This document shows, one piece after another, positions 1-5,887 of a stretch of DNA of 5,905 nucleotides. Each line of letters begins with the position of its first letter. Position 1 is the first letter of the stretch. The DNA lies in assembly GCA_015231395.1 (NCBI GenBank), contig JADGBP010000160.1, positions 1 to 5,905 on the forward strand, in the 5' to 3' direction. The position numbers were made by a program, and so were the translations under genes. The stretch comes from Desulfamplus sp. Lineage in GTDB: Bacteria > Desulfobacterota > Desulfobacteria > Desulfobacterales > Desulfobacteraceae. The notes below the pieces were generated by a model. It was not told the DNA's origin. It did not search any database and was given only the letters and a program-made list of their open reading frames with translations.

Positions 1-8
1 ATGCCTAC

Positions 9-221
9 TCAGTGATGACCGCCACTCTTTTTTACATGGTCGTCGCTTCCGTGATGGTTATCTCCATGATGACCCGCTCCTTTACCGCCTACTGTATCCA
101 CAATAGTTTTTACAAGACAGAAGGTCATGCCAAGACTTAGGATAATGATGGTGTACCACATACCTCCAAAAAAAAGATAATGAGCGGCATCCCATACCCA
201 TTCAAAAGAAAATGGAAACAT
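9..221 (-). CDS. Small single-span membrane protein with His-rich tail, downstream of qrcD
   Basis: A complete 70-residue protein that I cannot assign to a named family. Residues 1-18 are aromatic-rich (several Phe and Trp, His14), about 20-42 form one hydrophobic membrane segment, and the last 20 residues are Gly/Asp/His-rich with seven histidines (51, 52, 56, 57, 62, 69, 70). The tail could bind a metal or respond to pH; that is inference. The ATG at 221 is preceded by AGGAG about 8 nt upstream, and the gene starts 24 nt after the qrcD stop on the same strand, so co-transcription and co-translation are likely. Small hydrophobic proteins often stabilise respiratory membrane complexes, so an accessory Qrc subunit is the most attractive reading. 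It could instead be an unrelated small membrane protein or belong with a gene beyond the left edge. Only 8 bases follow its stop in the window. Confidence 0.8.
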   Translation of the reverse strand: MFPFSFEWVWDAAHYLFFGGMWYTIIILSLGMTFCLVKTIVDTVGGKGAGHHGDNHHGSDDHVKKSGGHH

Positions 222-245
222 AAATATTCTCCTGTTATAAATTTT

Positions 246-1484
246 CTATTTAGTACCGTAAAGTTCCTGCTCCTGTGGAAAAATAGGCAAATAACGATAT
301 GCCAGGGAGATCAAAATAATACCATAAGCCACGGGAAGAATTGTGGTGGCGATCTCCTGCCAACTTGGCAGATAGAGTGCCCATGTATCAAAACTCATTA
401 CAGGAACGGCCATCACCTGAAGAACCATTACCCAACGGTTGAGGCATACACCAAATACGCCAAGGCAGATAGCAACAAGAAGAAGTTTTTTGTTTTCCCT
501 GTATTTTTTTATCGTCAGAATAACAGCGGGCACAATTCCACACAGAACTATCTCTGTAAAAAGTATCCAGATTCCATAAAAGCTATTGTTTGAATAGAAA
601 TCCATAAAAGAGAATCCCATATCAGGGGCAGTAACGCCAGCCCAGTAAATGGTATCGATAATCTTGGCAATGATATATGTAGTGATCATCCAGCCGGAAA
701 TTTTAGCCAGCAGATGAATAACATTATCCTTAACCAATTTTTTACGGGTAATTCCTTCAAACATTTTTGCTACAAGCAGGGTAAAACAGGGACCATATGC
801 CGCAGCAGACCATGTAAAGAGAAAAAATGTCCATGGCCATACAAGCAATCCCTCTCTGTATGCAAACGGGCGTCCATAGAGAACACCGGCTACTCCACCA
901 AGAGATCCCTGGTGGAAGCATGAAAGAAACGCACCGGTTGCAGCAAAAACTGCCATAATACCGTGCATGTTGTGACTTAAATTGTGAAAAAAAGGAACCT
1001 TATCAATTTGACGGTTTTCAAGAATAAGCGGGATAAACTCAATTGTCAGTACAGCAAAGTACAAAGAGAGGCAAAAGGCAACTTCAGTTAGCATAGAGTG
1101 AACATTGGCATGCCAGAAGATAAACCAGCCCCTGAGCGGCTGTCCAATATCAATGGCAAGAATCAGCAGTGCAGAGCTGTAGCAGATAAAGCCAATGACC
1201 ACTGCTAAATTGATAATATTTTTAAGCTCGTCAATGCCAAATACATATTTTAGAAGACCGGTAAAAAAAGCACCTCCTCCAATGGCAATGACCGCAAGAT
1301 CTGCCCAGATCCAAATGGCAAATCCATAATAGTCGTTCATATTGGTCTGATTCAGCCCTTTGAGCCAGCACAGACCCATGGCATAAACGCCCCACAAAAG
1401 TACAGCACCCACCACCGCAATACCTGTCGCAAATACAGGAAACGGGCAGCGTTTTGCTCCTTCGGGTATTAATGCAGAATCCAT
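246..1484 (-). CDS. qrcD: QrcD, NrfD/HybB-type integral membrane subunit (menaquinone site)
   Basis: A 412-residue polytopic protein with about ten hydrophobic segments, near residues 16-40, 55-80, 88-112, 120-150, 170-192, 214-240, 255-282, 303-326, 334-360 and 375-398. Ten helices is usual for the QrcD/ActC/HybB/PsrC branch of the NrfD superfamily. Visible family-like motifs are DIGQP at 112-116, charged or polar residues in the fourth span (His125, His129, Glu134), HQGSLGG at 191-197 (resembling HQSSLG of HybB-type proteins) and NRW at 349-351. In the family this subunit binds menaquinone on the periplasmic side and takes electrons from the ferredoxin-like subunit; buried acidic and His residues are thought to form proton paths. 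The ATG at 1484 is supported by GGAG 7 nt upstream. It follows qrcC after an unusually long 216-nt gap and is followed closely by a small membrane-protein gene. A generic NrfD protein is the alternative, but the neighbours make QrcD strongly preferred. Confidence 0.9.
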   Translation of the reverse strand: MDSALIPEGAKRCPFPVFATGIAVVGAVLLWGVYAMGLCWLKGLNQTNMNDYYGFAIWIWADLAVIAIGGGAFFTGLLKYVFGIDELKNIINLAVVIGFICYSSALLILAIDIGQPLRGWFIFWHANVHSMLTEVAFCLSLYFAVLTIEFIPLILENRQIDKVPFFHNLSHNMHGIMAVFAATGAFLSCFHQGSLGGVAGVLYGRPFAYREGLLVWPWTFFLFTWSAAAYGPCFTLLVAKMFEGITRKKLVKDNVIHLLAKISGWMITTYIIAKIIDTIYWAGVTAPDMGFSFMDFYSNNSFYGIWILFTEIVLCGIVPAVILTIKKYRENKKLLLVAICLGVFGVCLNRWVMVLQVMAVPVMSFDTWALYLPSWQEIATTILPVAYGIILISLAYRYLPIFPQEQELYGTK

Positions 1485-1528
1485 ATTATATTACTCCTAC
1501 GCTTGTGGTTATTTTATAAAAATGGCGT

Positions 1529-1555
1529 AAAACCCCTATCCCTTATGGTAGAGGT
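1529..1555 (-). terminator. Possible intercistronic hairpin with short U-tract, 5' of qrcD
   Basis: On the minus strand ACCTCTA (1555-1549) pairs with TAGGGGT (1538-1532), with one G-U pair. The stem continues through CC/GG (1548-1547 with 1542-1541) around an ATAA loop, leaving a 2-nt bulge. T residues at 1532-1529 end and follow the stem. The U-run is short, so this may be a partial terminator or attenuator, or a processing or stability element between qrcC and qrcD, rather than a full terminator. It ends about 45 nt before the qrcD start. Seen by eye; folding energy not computed. Confidence 0.35.
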
Positions 1556-1597
1556 AGTTCACAAACTGCGTCTTAAAAAGAATAGAATCATCATGGC

Positions 1598-1669
1598 AAA
1601 TGGCAATTAAGATACAAATAACAATGAAGATTCAAATAGCAATTGAGATTCAACTAATAATAAAGATGC
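1598..1669. repeat. Degenerate 18-bp tandem repeat, four units, in qrcC-qrcD gap
   Basis: Four consecutive 18-base units lie at 1598-1615, 1616-1633, 1634-1651 and 1652-1669, with plus-strand consensus AAATAGCAATTAAGATTC. Units two and three are closest (three differences); unit four is the most diverged. No unique spacers separate them, so this is a tandem array and not CRISPR. The period is a multiple of three and both strands stay open in one frame across most of the array. A short minus-strand reading (1607-1684, 25 residues, Leu-rich) and a plus-strand one (1600-1722, 40 residues) are therefore possible, but neither has a convincing ribosome binding site. A role in RNA stability or protein binding, or neutral slippage, are all possible. 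Confidence 0.75.
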
Positions 1670-1687
1670 AAAATCAAAGTGCATCTT
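1663..1687 (-). terminator. Possible hairpin just after qrcC
   Basis: A perfect 8-bp inverted repeat: AAGATGCA at 1663-1670 and TGCATCTT at 1680-1687, with a 9-nt loop, starting 13 nt after the qrcC stop. On the transcript the stem is followed by the AT-rich tandem repeat (TATTATTA), so it resembles a weak terminator or a 3'-end-protecting hairpin. The stem has only three G-C pairs and no clean U-tract, so full termination seems unlikely, and qrcD must still be expressed downstream. Confidence 0.35.
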
Positions 1688-1700
1688 ATATAATTATGGC

Positions 1701-2546
1701 TTACTTATGCCCCTTGTCATGAACAGGCTGTTTCTCTTGTCCCCACTCTCCCTTACGGTAGTTATCGCCAGCTTTTCTGACCCACTCCCGCTCGGAGATA
1801 TAGTAAACCTTTGGATTGGTCTGAAGTCTTTCCAAAAGACGGAAAGCCTTGGGATTTCTCGGTTTTCCACACTGATGAGGATCTGGTTTTACAAGTTTAT
1901 AAACCTGATGTTCAGGATTGTGCAAATCACCGAATGTTATGGCACCTGCAGGACATGCCTGAGTACAGGCAGTCTGATATTCACCCTCTTCTATATTGTC
2001 CCTTCTCTCTTCATAGTAGGCTCTGTCTCTTGCCTCCTGGTATCTGTGATAACAGAAACTGCATTTTTCAACAACACCTCTCATTCTTGGAGAGACATCA
2101 GGGCTGAGATACTCTTCCATTCCATCTGGCCATTTAGGATCCCACCAGTTAAAATACCTTGCGTGATATGGACAGGCTCCCATGCAGTAGCGGCATCCAA
2201 AACAGCGAGTATAAATCTGACTTACAATACCTGTATCGTAGCCATAATCCGTGGCAGTAGCCGGGCAGACAGAAACACAGGGAGAGTGGCCGTGATCGCC
2301 TTTTCCGCCGCAATGCATACAGGGTCTTGGCATATAACAAATGTCGGTCTCTGGAAATTTTTTTTCGTTGGTCAGTTTAAAAACCGTCATCCATGTGAGA
2401 CTGTCTTTCTTGTTGGTTTCATCTTCTTTAAACGGAACGTTATTTTCTGACATGCATGCCACCATGCAGGAGCCGCATCCGGTGCATTTATCCAGATCAA
2501 TCACCATTCCGAATTTATGTGCTTTTCCGTGGTTATCTTGTGTCAT
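1701..2546 (-). CDS. qrcC: QrcC, periplasmic four-cluster ferredoxin-like iron-sulfur subunit
   Basis: A 281-residue NrfC/PsrB/HybA-type polyferredoxin subunit that carries electrons between the QrcA/QrcB side and QrcD. Four cysteine groups are clear: C21-C24-C27-C31; C76-C79-C90-C94; C115-C118-C121-C125; and C162-C165 with C194-C198. That gives 16 candidate ligands, enough for four cubane clusters with the usual crossed pairing. Characterised relatives are described with a mix of [4Fe-4S] and one [3Fe-4S], so the exact cluster type needs an alignment. There is no signal peptide or membrane span. Periplasmic location is inferred from family behaviour: co-export with the Tat-signalled QrcB. 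The ATG at 2546 has AAAGAGG just upstream, with 5 nt between the GG and the start. It lies 149 nt after qrcB and 216 nt before qrcD. Confidence 0.92.
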   Translation of the reverse strand: MTQDNHGKAHKFGMVIDLDKCTGCGSCMVACMSENNVPFKEDETNKKDSLTWMTVFKLTNEKKFPETDICYMPRPCMHCGGKGDHGHSPCVSVCPATATDYGYDTGIVSQIYTRCFGCRYCMGACPYHARYFNWWDPKWPDGMEEYLSPDVSPRMRGVVEKCSFCYHRYQEARDRAYYEERRDNIEEGEYQTACTQACPAGAITFGDLHNPEHQVYKLVKPDPHQCGKPRNPKAFRLLERLQTNPKVYYISEREWVRKAGDNYRKGEWGQEKQPVHDKGHK

Positions 2547-2695
2547 CGGAACCTCTTTAACAAATTATGTTTTACCATGAAAATTTTAGTCTTCATGTTC
2601 CTGATACCGTGTTTCTCGAAAAACTACGACGACTATCTTACAACAGAAACAAACATATCGTAAACATTAAGAACATTTCGTCGTAAAGGGGGTAT
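2547..2695 (-). other. qrcB-qrcC intercistronic region with inverted repeats
   Basis: 149 nt with no plausible gene. Minus-strand features seen by eye are TACGACGA near the qrcB end (2685-2678), which can pair with TCGTCGTA about 45 nt downstream (around 2625-2632), and a shorter inverted repeat with arms CATGAA/TTCATG (about 2576-2597) roughly 30 nt before the qrcC ribosome binding site. The heptamer TTTACGA also occurs twice, about 20 nt apart. No good U-tract follows any stem, so I do not call a terminator. An mRNA structure or processing site is possible. The AAAGAGG ribosome binding site of qrcC is at the low-coordinate end. Confidence 0.35.
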
Positions 2696-5062
2696 TTAAA
2701 CTCTTGAAATCCTCGCTCGAATCCCCCAGGCAACGTCCAGTCCTGAAACAGGGTCAGTTACCGGCCCGATCAAATCATTTACATTTATGCCCTTGCCGCC
2801 TATATAACGATTTTCAAGTGCCCCTGTTTTTGAACTCACTCCACCGGTTGTAGTGATAATGCTGGTTGCACCAACTATTCGAGCCATGCCAGCCCCGTCT
2901 TTTGTAACAACTTCACCAGCCGCACCAAGTGAATGTCCAAGTCCTTCCGGCATTGCTACCACACCAGGCATTATACCGTCAAATACGTTAACCCTGACCT
3001 TTGCCTCACCTACAGGTGTGCTAATCACAGCATAATCACCATGACAAACTCCAACCTTATCCGCAGTTTCAGGATTGATTTCAATCAGGGTATCGTTTTT
3101 CAAAAGCACGGTATCTTCAACAGTTTTAACGGCAAATGGTGATGATGCAAATACTCCTGAAGCCAACCTTATCGTATCAACAGAGACAAGAGTCAATGGG
3201 TAGGATTTTTCCTCACCTTCTATGGCTGGAATGCCGCTAAAATTCGCAAAAACAGAAAAATCAGCAGCTACAGAGGTGGCGGGTGGAGTCAGTTCTGAAG
3301 CAACATATCCCTCTTCTGAAAGAGATGCCCACAACTTACCAGTCACGCTCTCAAGACATGCGTCATAATTTTTCCACGGAAAAGAGGACGCGATTGAGCC
3401 TTCCATCGCTTTGGCAATCTCAATTATAGCATCTCCTGGATTTTTTGTGTCGAAAACAGGAGTGACAACAGATTTTGAAATTGCTGTGACCTTCTGTGCA
3501 ATGCCGGCACCACTGTAAATATCTTGAGACATCTCAAGGAACATGTGGCTTGGAAGAATCACATCAGCCAGTTGAGAAGTCTCATCCATGTAGGAGGAAA
3601 AACTCACCACAAACGGAATCTTGTTTACTGCGTCTTTAACAGCTTTGGCATTATGCAGAGTAAAACAAGGATTGGCATTATAGACCATCAGAAGTTCCAC
3701 AGGGCTTTTTTCAGAAATATTTACAACTTCAAAAAGTCTTGATACCGAATTTGTTGTCTGTCCGGAAACAGATGAAACTACTGCAGAAAAAATTCCAGCA
3801 CCTGATATTCCAGCACCTGATGTTCCAGCACCAGATGAACCAGAAACATTTGCGACCATCGCACCAACAGGTGGTTTTGCATATCCTTTTGTTGCAGCAT
3901 CATCCATCTCAAGAGATGGCCATGTCAATGCGGGCTGTTTTTCAAGAGTCCAGAATCCACCGACTTTATTAATATTGCCTGCAAGGCAGTTAATAGCGTG
4001 AACCGCTGCAAACTCCATCAAGCTTCCGGCACTGTCGCCTTTTCCTCTTCCGGCAATAGCCAGAGGTGCTTTGGCTTTAGCAAATTCAACAGCAATATTT
4101 TTTATTTTTGAGACATCAATACCTGTCGTTCTGGAAACCAATTCCGGTGCGTATTTCTCATTTACAAGTTTTGCAAAAGCATCAAAATCTTTGCCTGCTT
4201 TTTGAGCAAATTCTGAATTGTACAGATTCGCAGTTATCATGGCACTGCATATGCCAAGGGCAAGATCAGTCTCGGTTCCAGGTTTTGCAGGTAACCACAC
4301 ATCTGCTGCTGCTGCGGTATTGGAAAGCCGGTACTCCACCTGAACAAACTTTGCCTGCCGCTCTTTTCTTGAGCTGTTGGCAAGAAAGTTGTTGACAGGA
4401 GAGCCCCACCCTTCAATAAAACCCGTACCAAAACTTAGAACATAGTCTGAATTGGCAATGTCAAATCCTGCTGCAGCACTAACTCCATGCATTTTTGCAA
4501 TCAGCATCTCCCAGCTCTTGTCCATGGTGTCAGTAGTATAGAAATTCTGTGAACCCACGGCCATAAGGAGACGCTTGTAAAGTCCTGCAATGGAGCCTTG
4601 ATCACTGCCGGTCACGCAGGCAAGAGAGTCAGCCATTCCATTTTTCCGCAACTCCTTAATTTTTGTTGCTACAAGAGCAATTGCCTCTTCCCATGAGGCC
4701 TGTTTCCAGTTATCGCCACTTTTCACCATGGGAAAACGAACTCTTGACGGATCATAAAGATACTGAAGACCCGAAATACCATGTAGACATATCCCGCCAT
4801 CGTTCACAGGATACCCTTTTTTTCCTTCAATCTTGACTGCCCTTCCATCAATTTTTCTTATACTGATTCCGCAGTTTCCGGAACACAGTGTGCATACAGT
4901 ATCATCAAATGATACCTCACCGTCACGGGGCACAGGAGTCCATGGCCAGTTCTGGGTCCAGATGGAAGAGTCATCAGTCAGTTTCCAGGTTACCGGAGAG
5001 GCTGCCACGCCTGCTGCTGCCCCAAGTCCCAGTCCTAAGAAGCTTCTTCTGTCTATTTTCAT
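2696..5062 (-). CDS. qrcB: QrcB, Tat-exported molybdopterin-oxidoreductase-like subunit, probably without Mo
   Basis: A 788-residue member of the DMSO-reductase-type molybdopterin oxidoreductase superfamily. Residues 1-25 form a twin-arginine signal (R5-R6-S-F-L, then an Ala/Gly-rich hydrophobic stretch). C57, C60, C64 and C92 form the usual N-terminal [4Fe-4S] site. The central domain follows, and a C-terminal molydopterin-dinucleotide-binding-like domain covers about 621-735. Where Psr/Phs-type relatives have a Mo-ligating Cys after a Thr/Asp-rich strand, this protein has DTMDKSW (178-184), with no Cys or Sec. That fits QrcB, in which no molybdenum cofactor was found and which acts as an electron-transfer scaffold. 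A Ser/Gly/Ala-rich stretch (about 405-440), partly encoded by 15-bp tandem repeats, looks like a flexible insert. The start at 5062 is fixed by the Tat signal; a GAGG lies 11 nt upstream, a rather long spacing. A true catalytic oxidoreductase is the less likely alternative. Confidence 0.92.
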   Translation of the reverse strand: MKIDRRSFLGLGLGAAAGVAASPVTWKLTDDSSIWTQNWPWTPVPRDGEVSFDDTVCTLCSGNCGISIRKIDGRAVKIEGKKGYPVNDGGICLHGISGLQYLYDPSRVRFPMVKSGDNWKQASWEEAIALVATKIKELRKNGMADSLACVTGSDQGSIAGLYKRLLMAVGSQNFYTTDTMDKSWEMLIAKMHGVSAAAGFDIANSDYVLSFGTGFIEGWGSPVNNFLANSSRKERQAKFVQVEYRLSNTAAAADVWLPAKPGTETDLALGICSAMITANLYNSEFAQKAGKDFDAFAKLVNEKYAPELVSRTTGIDVSKIKNIAVEFAKAKAPLAIAGRGKGDSAGSLMEFAAVHAINCLAGNINKVGGFWTLEKQPALTWPSLEMDDAATKGYAKPPVGAMVANVSGSSGAGTSGAGISGAGIFSAVVSSVSGQTTNSVSRLFEVVNISEKSPVELLMVYNANPCFTLHNAKAVKDAVNKIPFVVSFSSYMDETSQLADVILPSHMFLEMSQDIYSGAGIAQKVTAISKSVVTPVFDTKNPGDAIIEIAKAMEGSIASSFPWKNYDACLESVTGKLWASLSEEGYVASELTPPATSVAADFSVFANFSGIPAIEGEEKSYPLTLVSVDTIRLASGVFASSPFAVKTVEDTVLLKNDTLIEINPETADKVGVCHGDYAVISTPVGEAKVRVNVFDGIMPGVVAMPEGLGHSLGAAGEVVTKDGAGMARIVGATSIITTTGGVSSKTGALENRYIGGKGINVNDLIGPVTDPVSGLDVAWGIRARISRV
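3792..3836 (-). repeat. 15-bp tandem repeat inside qrcB (SGAG-x repeats)
   Basis: Three adjacent 15-bp units at 3792-3806, 3807-3821 and 3822-3836. The first two are identical (plus strand ATTCCAGCACCTGAT) and the third differs at two bases. In the qrcB frame they encode three Ser-Gly-Ala-Gly-(Ile/Thr) pentapeptides at residues 410-424. Near identity at the DNA level suggests recent duplication by replication slippage, in frame, within a low-complexity surface loop or linker. Confidence 0.9.
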
Positions 5063-5077
5063 AGGTTTATATACCTC
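5063..5077 (-). promoter_or_regulatory. qrcB ribosome binding site inside an imperfect palindrome
   Basis: On the minus strand the 14 bases directly before the qrcB ATG read AGGTATATAAACCT. The outer arms AGGT/ACCT pair exactly, and the only mismatched pair is positions 5 and 10. The GAGG at 5077-5074 is the only Shine-Dalgarno-like sequence, so pairing of the arms would partly mask it. The stem is only four pairs, so the effect may be small. Confidence 0.4.
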
Positions 5078-5156
5078 AATAAAGTTTAAAGCATTTCAAT
5101 ACAAGGTCATGAATCTGTTTATGAAATCAACAACATTGTTATTTTTAACACCTAAA

Positions 5157-5185
5157 AATATATATCTATTCTTGGTATCAATCAA
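5157..5185 (-). promoter_or_regulatory. Possible sigma70-like internal promoter ahead of qrcB
   Basis: In the 150-nt qrcA-qrcB gap (5063-5212) the minus strand has TTGATT (5185-5180; 4 of 6 to the -35 consensus), a 17-nt spacer, and TATATT (5162-5157; 5 of 6 to the -10 consensus). This would place a start near 5150 and an 88-nt leader before qrcB. The region is very AT-rich, so chance matches are likely. The rest of the gap shows only short weak inverted repeats, such as TGTTA/TAACA around four A residues, and no gene. Confidence 0.3.
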
Positions 5186-5212
5186 TTATGTTTGTGATAT
5201 CTAAAACAGTGT

Positions 5213-5887
5213 CTATTTATGACACTGAAAACATGCACCCTTGCTTCCTATTTCCTCTTGATGACATTCTGCACAATCATCCATCTTCATCCGATCCCAG
5301 GAGTTCTTTTTAATACCCCAAATATTCTCTCCCCAGATATCACGGCTGTAACCGGTAATTCTGTTCTCCTGATAAGGTTTCAGGGTTTCAGATTCACCAA
5401 TATGGCCATGACATGTCACACAATCCATCTTGGCACCTACCACATGGGCAGCATGGGAGAAAAAGACGCAATCGGGCTGTTCAGAATAGATAAGCCATGG
5501 CACCTCTATCCCTTTTTCCACATACTCTGTCATGAAAATGGCTTCATCTTCAGTCTCGCCAAGCTGGCTTTCGTGGCACTCAACACAGGAACTGTTTTTT
5601 GGAAGCCCTGCGAAACTGCCATCTTCCCTGAAAAAGTGACAAGACTCACAACCACCTGTCTCAGCCACATGCAGGGCATGGTTAAAATTAAAAGGCTGCT
5701 CCTTTTTGGAGTAAAGCAGGCTTGGAAACAGTAACCATCCAGATAGAAAACAGACAGCAAACGCTGTTATGAAAAAAAGGACGCCCATTCCAACACCGGA
5801 ATCCCCTCCTGTCTTCTGTTCACCGGAAGCACCATCTTCTGCAGCACCCATTGAACTGCTTTCAGTTTTCTTTTTTAATTCACTCAT
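5213..5887 (-). CDS. qrcA: QrcA, membrane-anchored multihaem cytochrome c subunit
   Basis: A 224-residue c-type cytochrome that in the family receives electrons from periplasmic cytochrome c3 and passes them into the Qrc complex. Residues 1-31 are polar and cytoplasmic-looking, about 32-56 form a membrane span without an obvious cleavage site, and the rest is periplasmic. Five canonical CxxCH haem sites are present: 80-84, 101-105, 156-160, 205-209 and 219-223. Two similar segments, F-x-H-x-x-H at 68-73 and 143-148, each precede a CxxCH and look like axial-ligand motifs of cytochrome c3/c7-type modules, suggesting internal duplication. Relatives are described as hexahaem; C140 followed by S144-H145 might be a degenerate sixth site. 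The ATG at 5887 has a weak GGGG 5 nt upstream. Only 18 bases upstream are in the window, so the promoter and any preceding gene are unseen. The qrcB gene starts 150 nt after its stop. Confidence 0.9.
   Translation of the reverse strand: MSELKKKTESSSMGAAEDGASGEQKTGGDSGVGMGVLFFITAFAVCFLSGWLLFPSLLYSKKEQPFNFNHALHVAETGGCESCHFFREDGSFAGLPKNSSCVECHESQLGETEDEAIFMTEYVEKGIEVPWLIYSEQPDCVFFSHAAHVVGAKMDCVTCHGHIGESETLKPYQENRITGYSRDIWGENIWGIKKNSWDRMKMDDCAECHQEEIGSKGACFQCHK

Noticed and set aside
180..593. A 137-codon plus-strand open frame opposite qrcD and the small gene
   Set aside because: It overlaps strong minus-strand genes with ribosome binding sites and shows no family features.
1598..1687. CRISPR array
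   Set aside because: Units are 18 bp, directly adjacent and degenerate, with no unique spacers and no cas genes.
1707..2450. A 247-codon plus-strand open frame opposite qrcC
   Set aside because: It lies entirely antisense to a gene with clear ferredoxin motifs, has no recognisable domain and looks like a shadow of the qrcC codon pattern.
3739..3972. Plus-strand frame with repeated Phe-Gln-His segments
   Set aside because: The repetitive peptide is only the antisense reading of the 15-bp tandem repeat inside qrcB.
5219..5734. A 171-codon plus-strand open frame opposite qrcA
   Set aside because: The minus-strand protein has five CxxCH haem motifs and a membrane anchor; the antisense frame has no coherent domain.
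246..5887. Alternative complex III (act) or a Psr/Phs/Nrf-type terminal reductase
   Set aside because: The QrcB and QrcC equivalents are separate, whereas ActB is a fusion; no further act genes are seen within the window. The membrane-anchored cytochrome first in the order and the missing Mo ligand disfavour Psr, Phs or Nrf.
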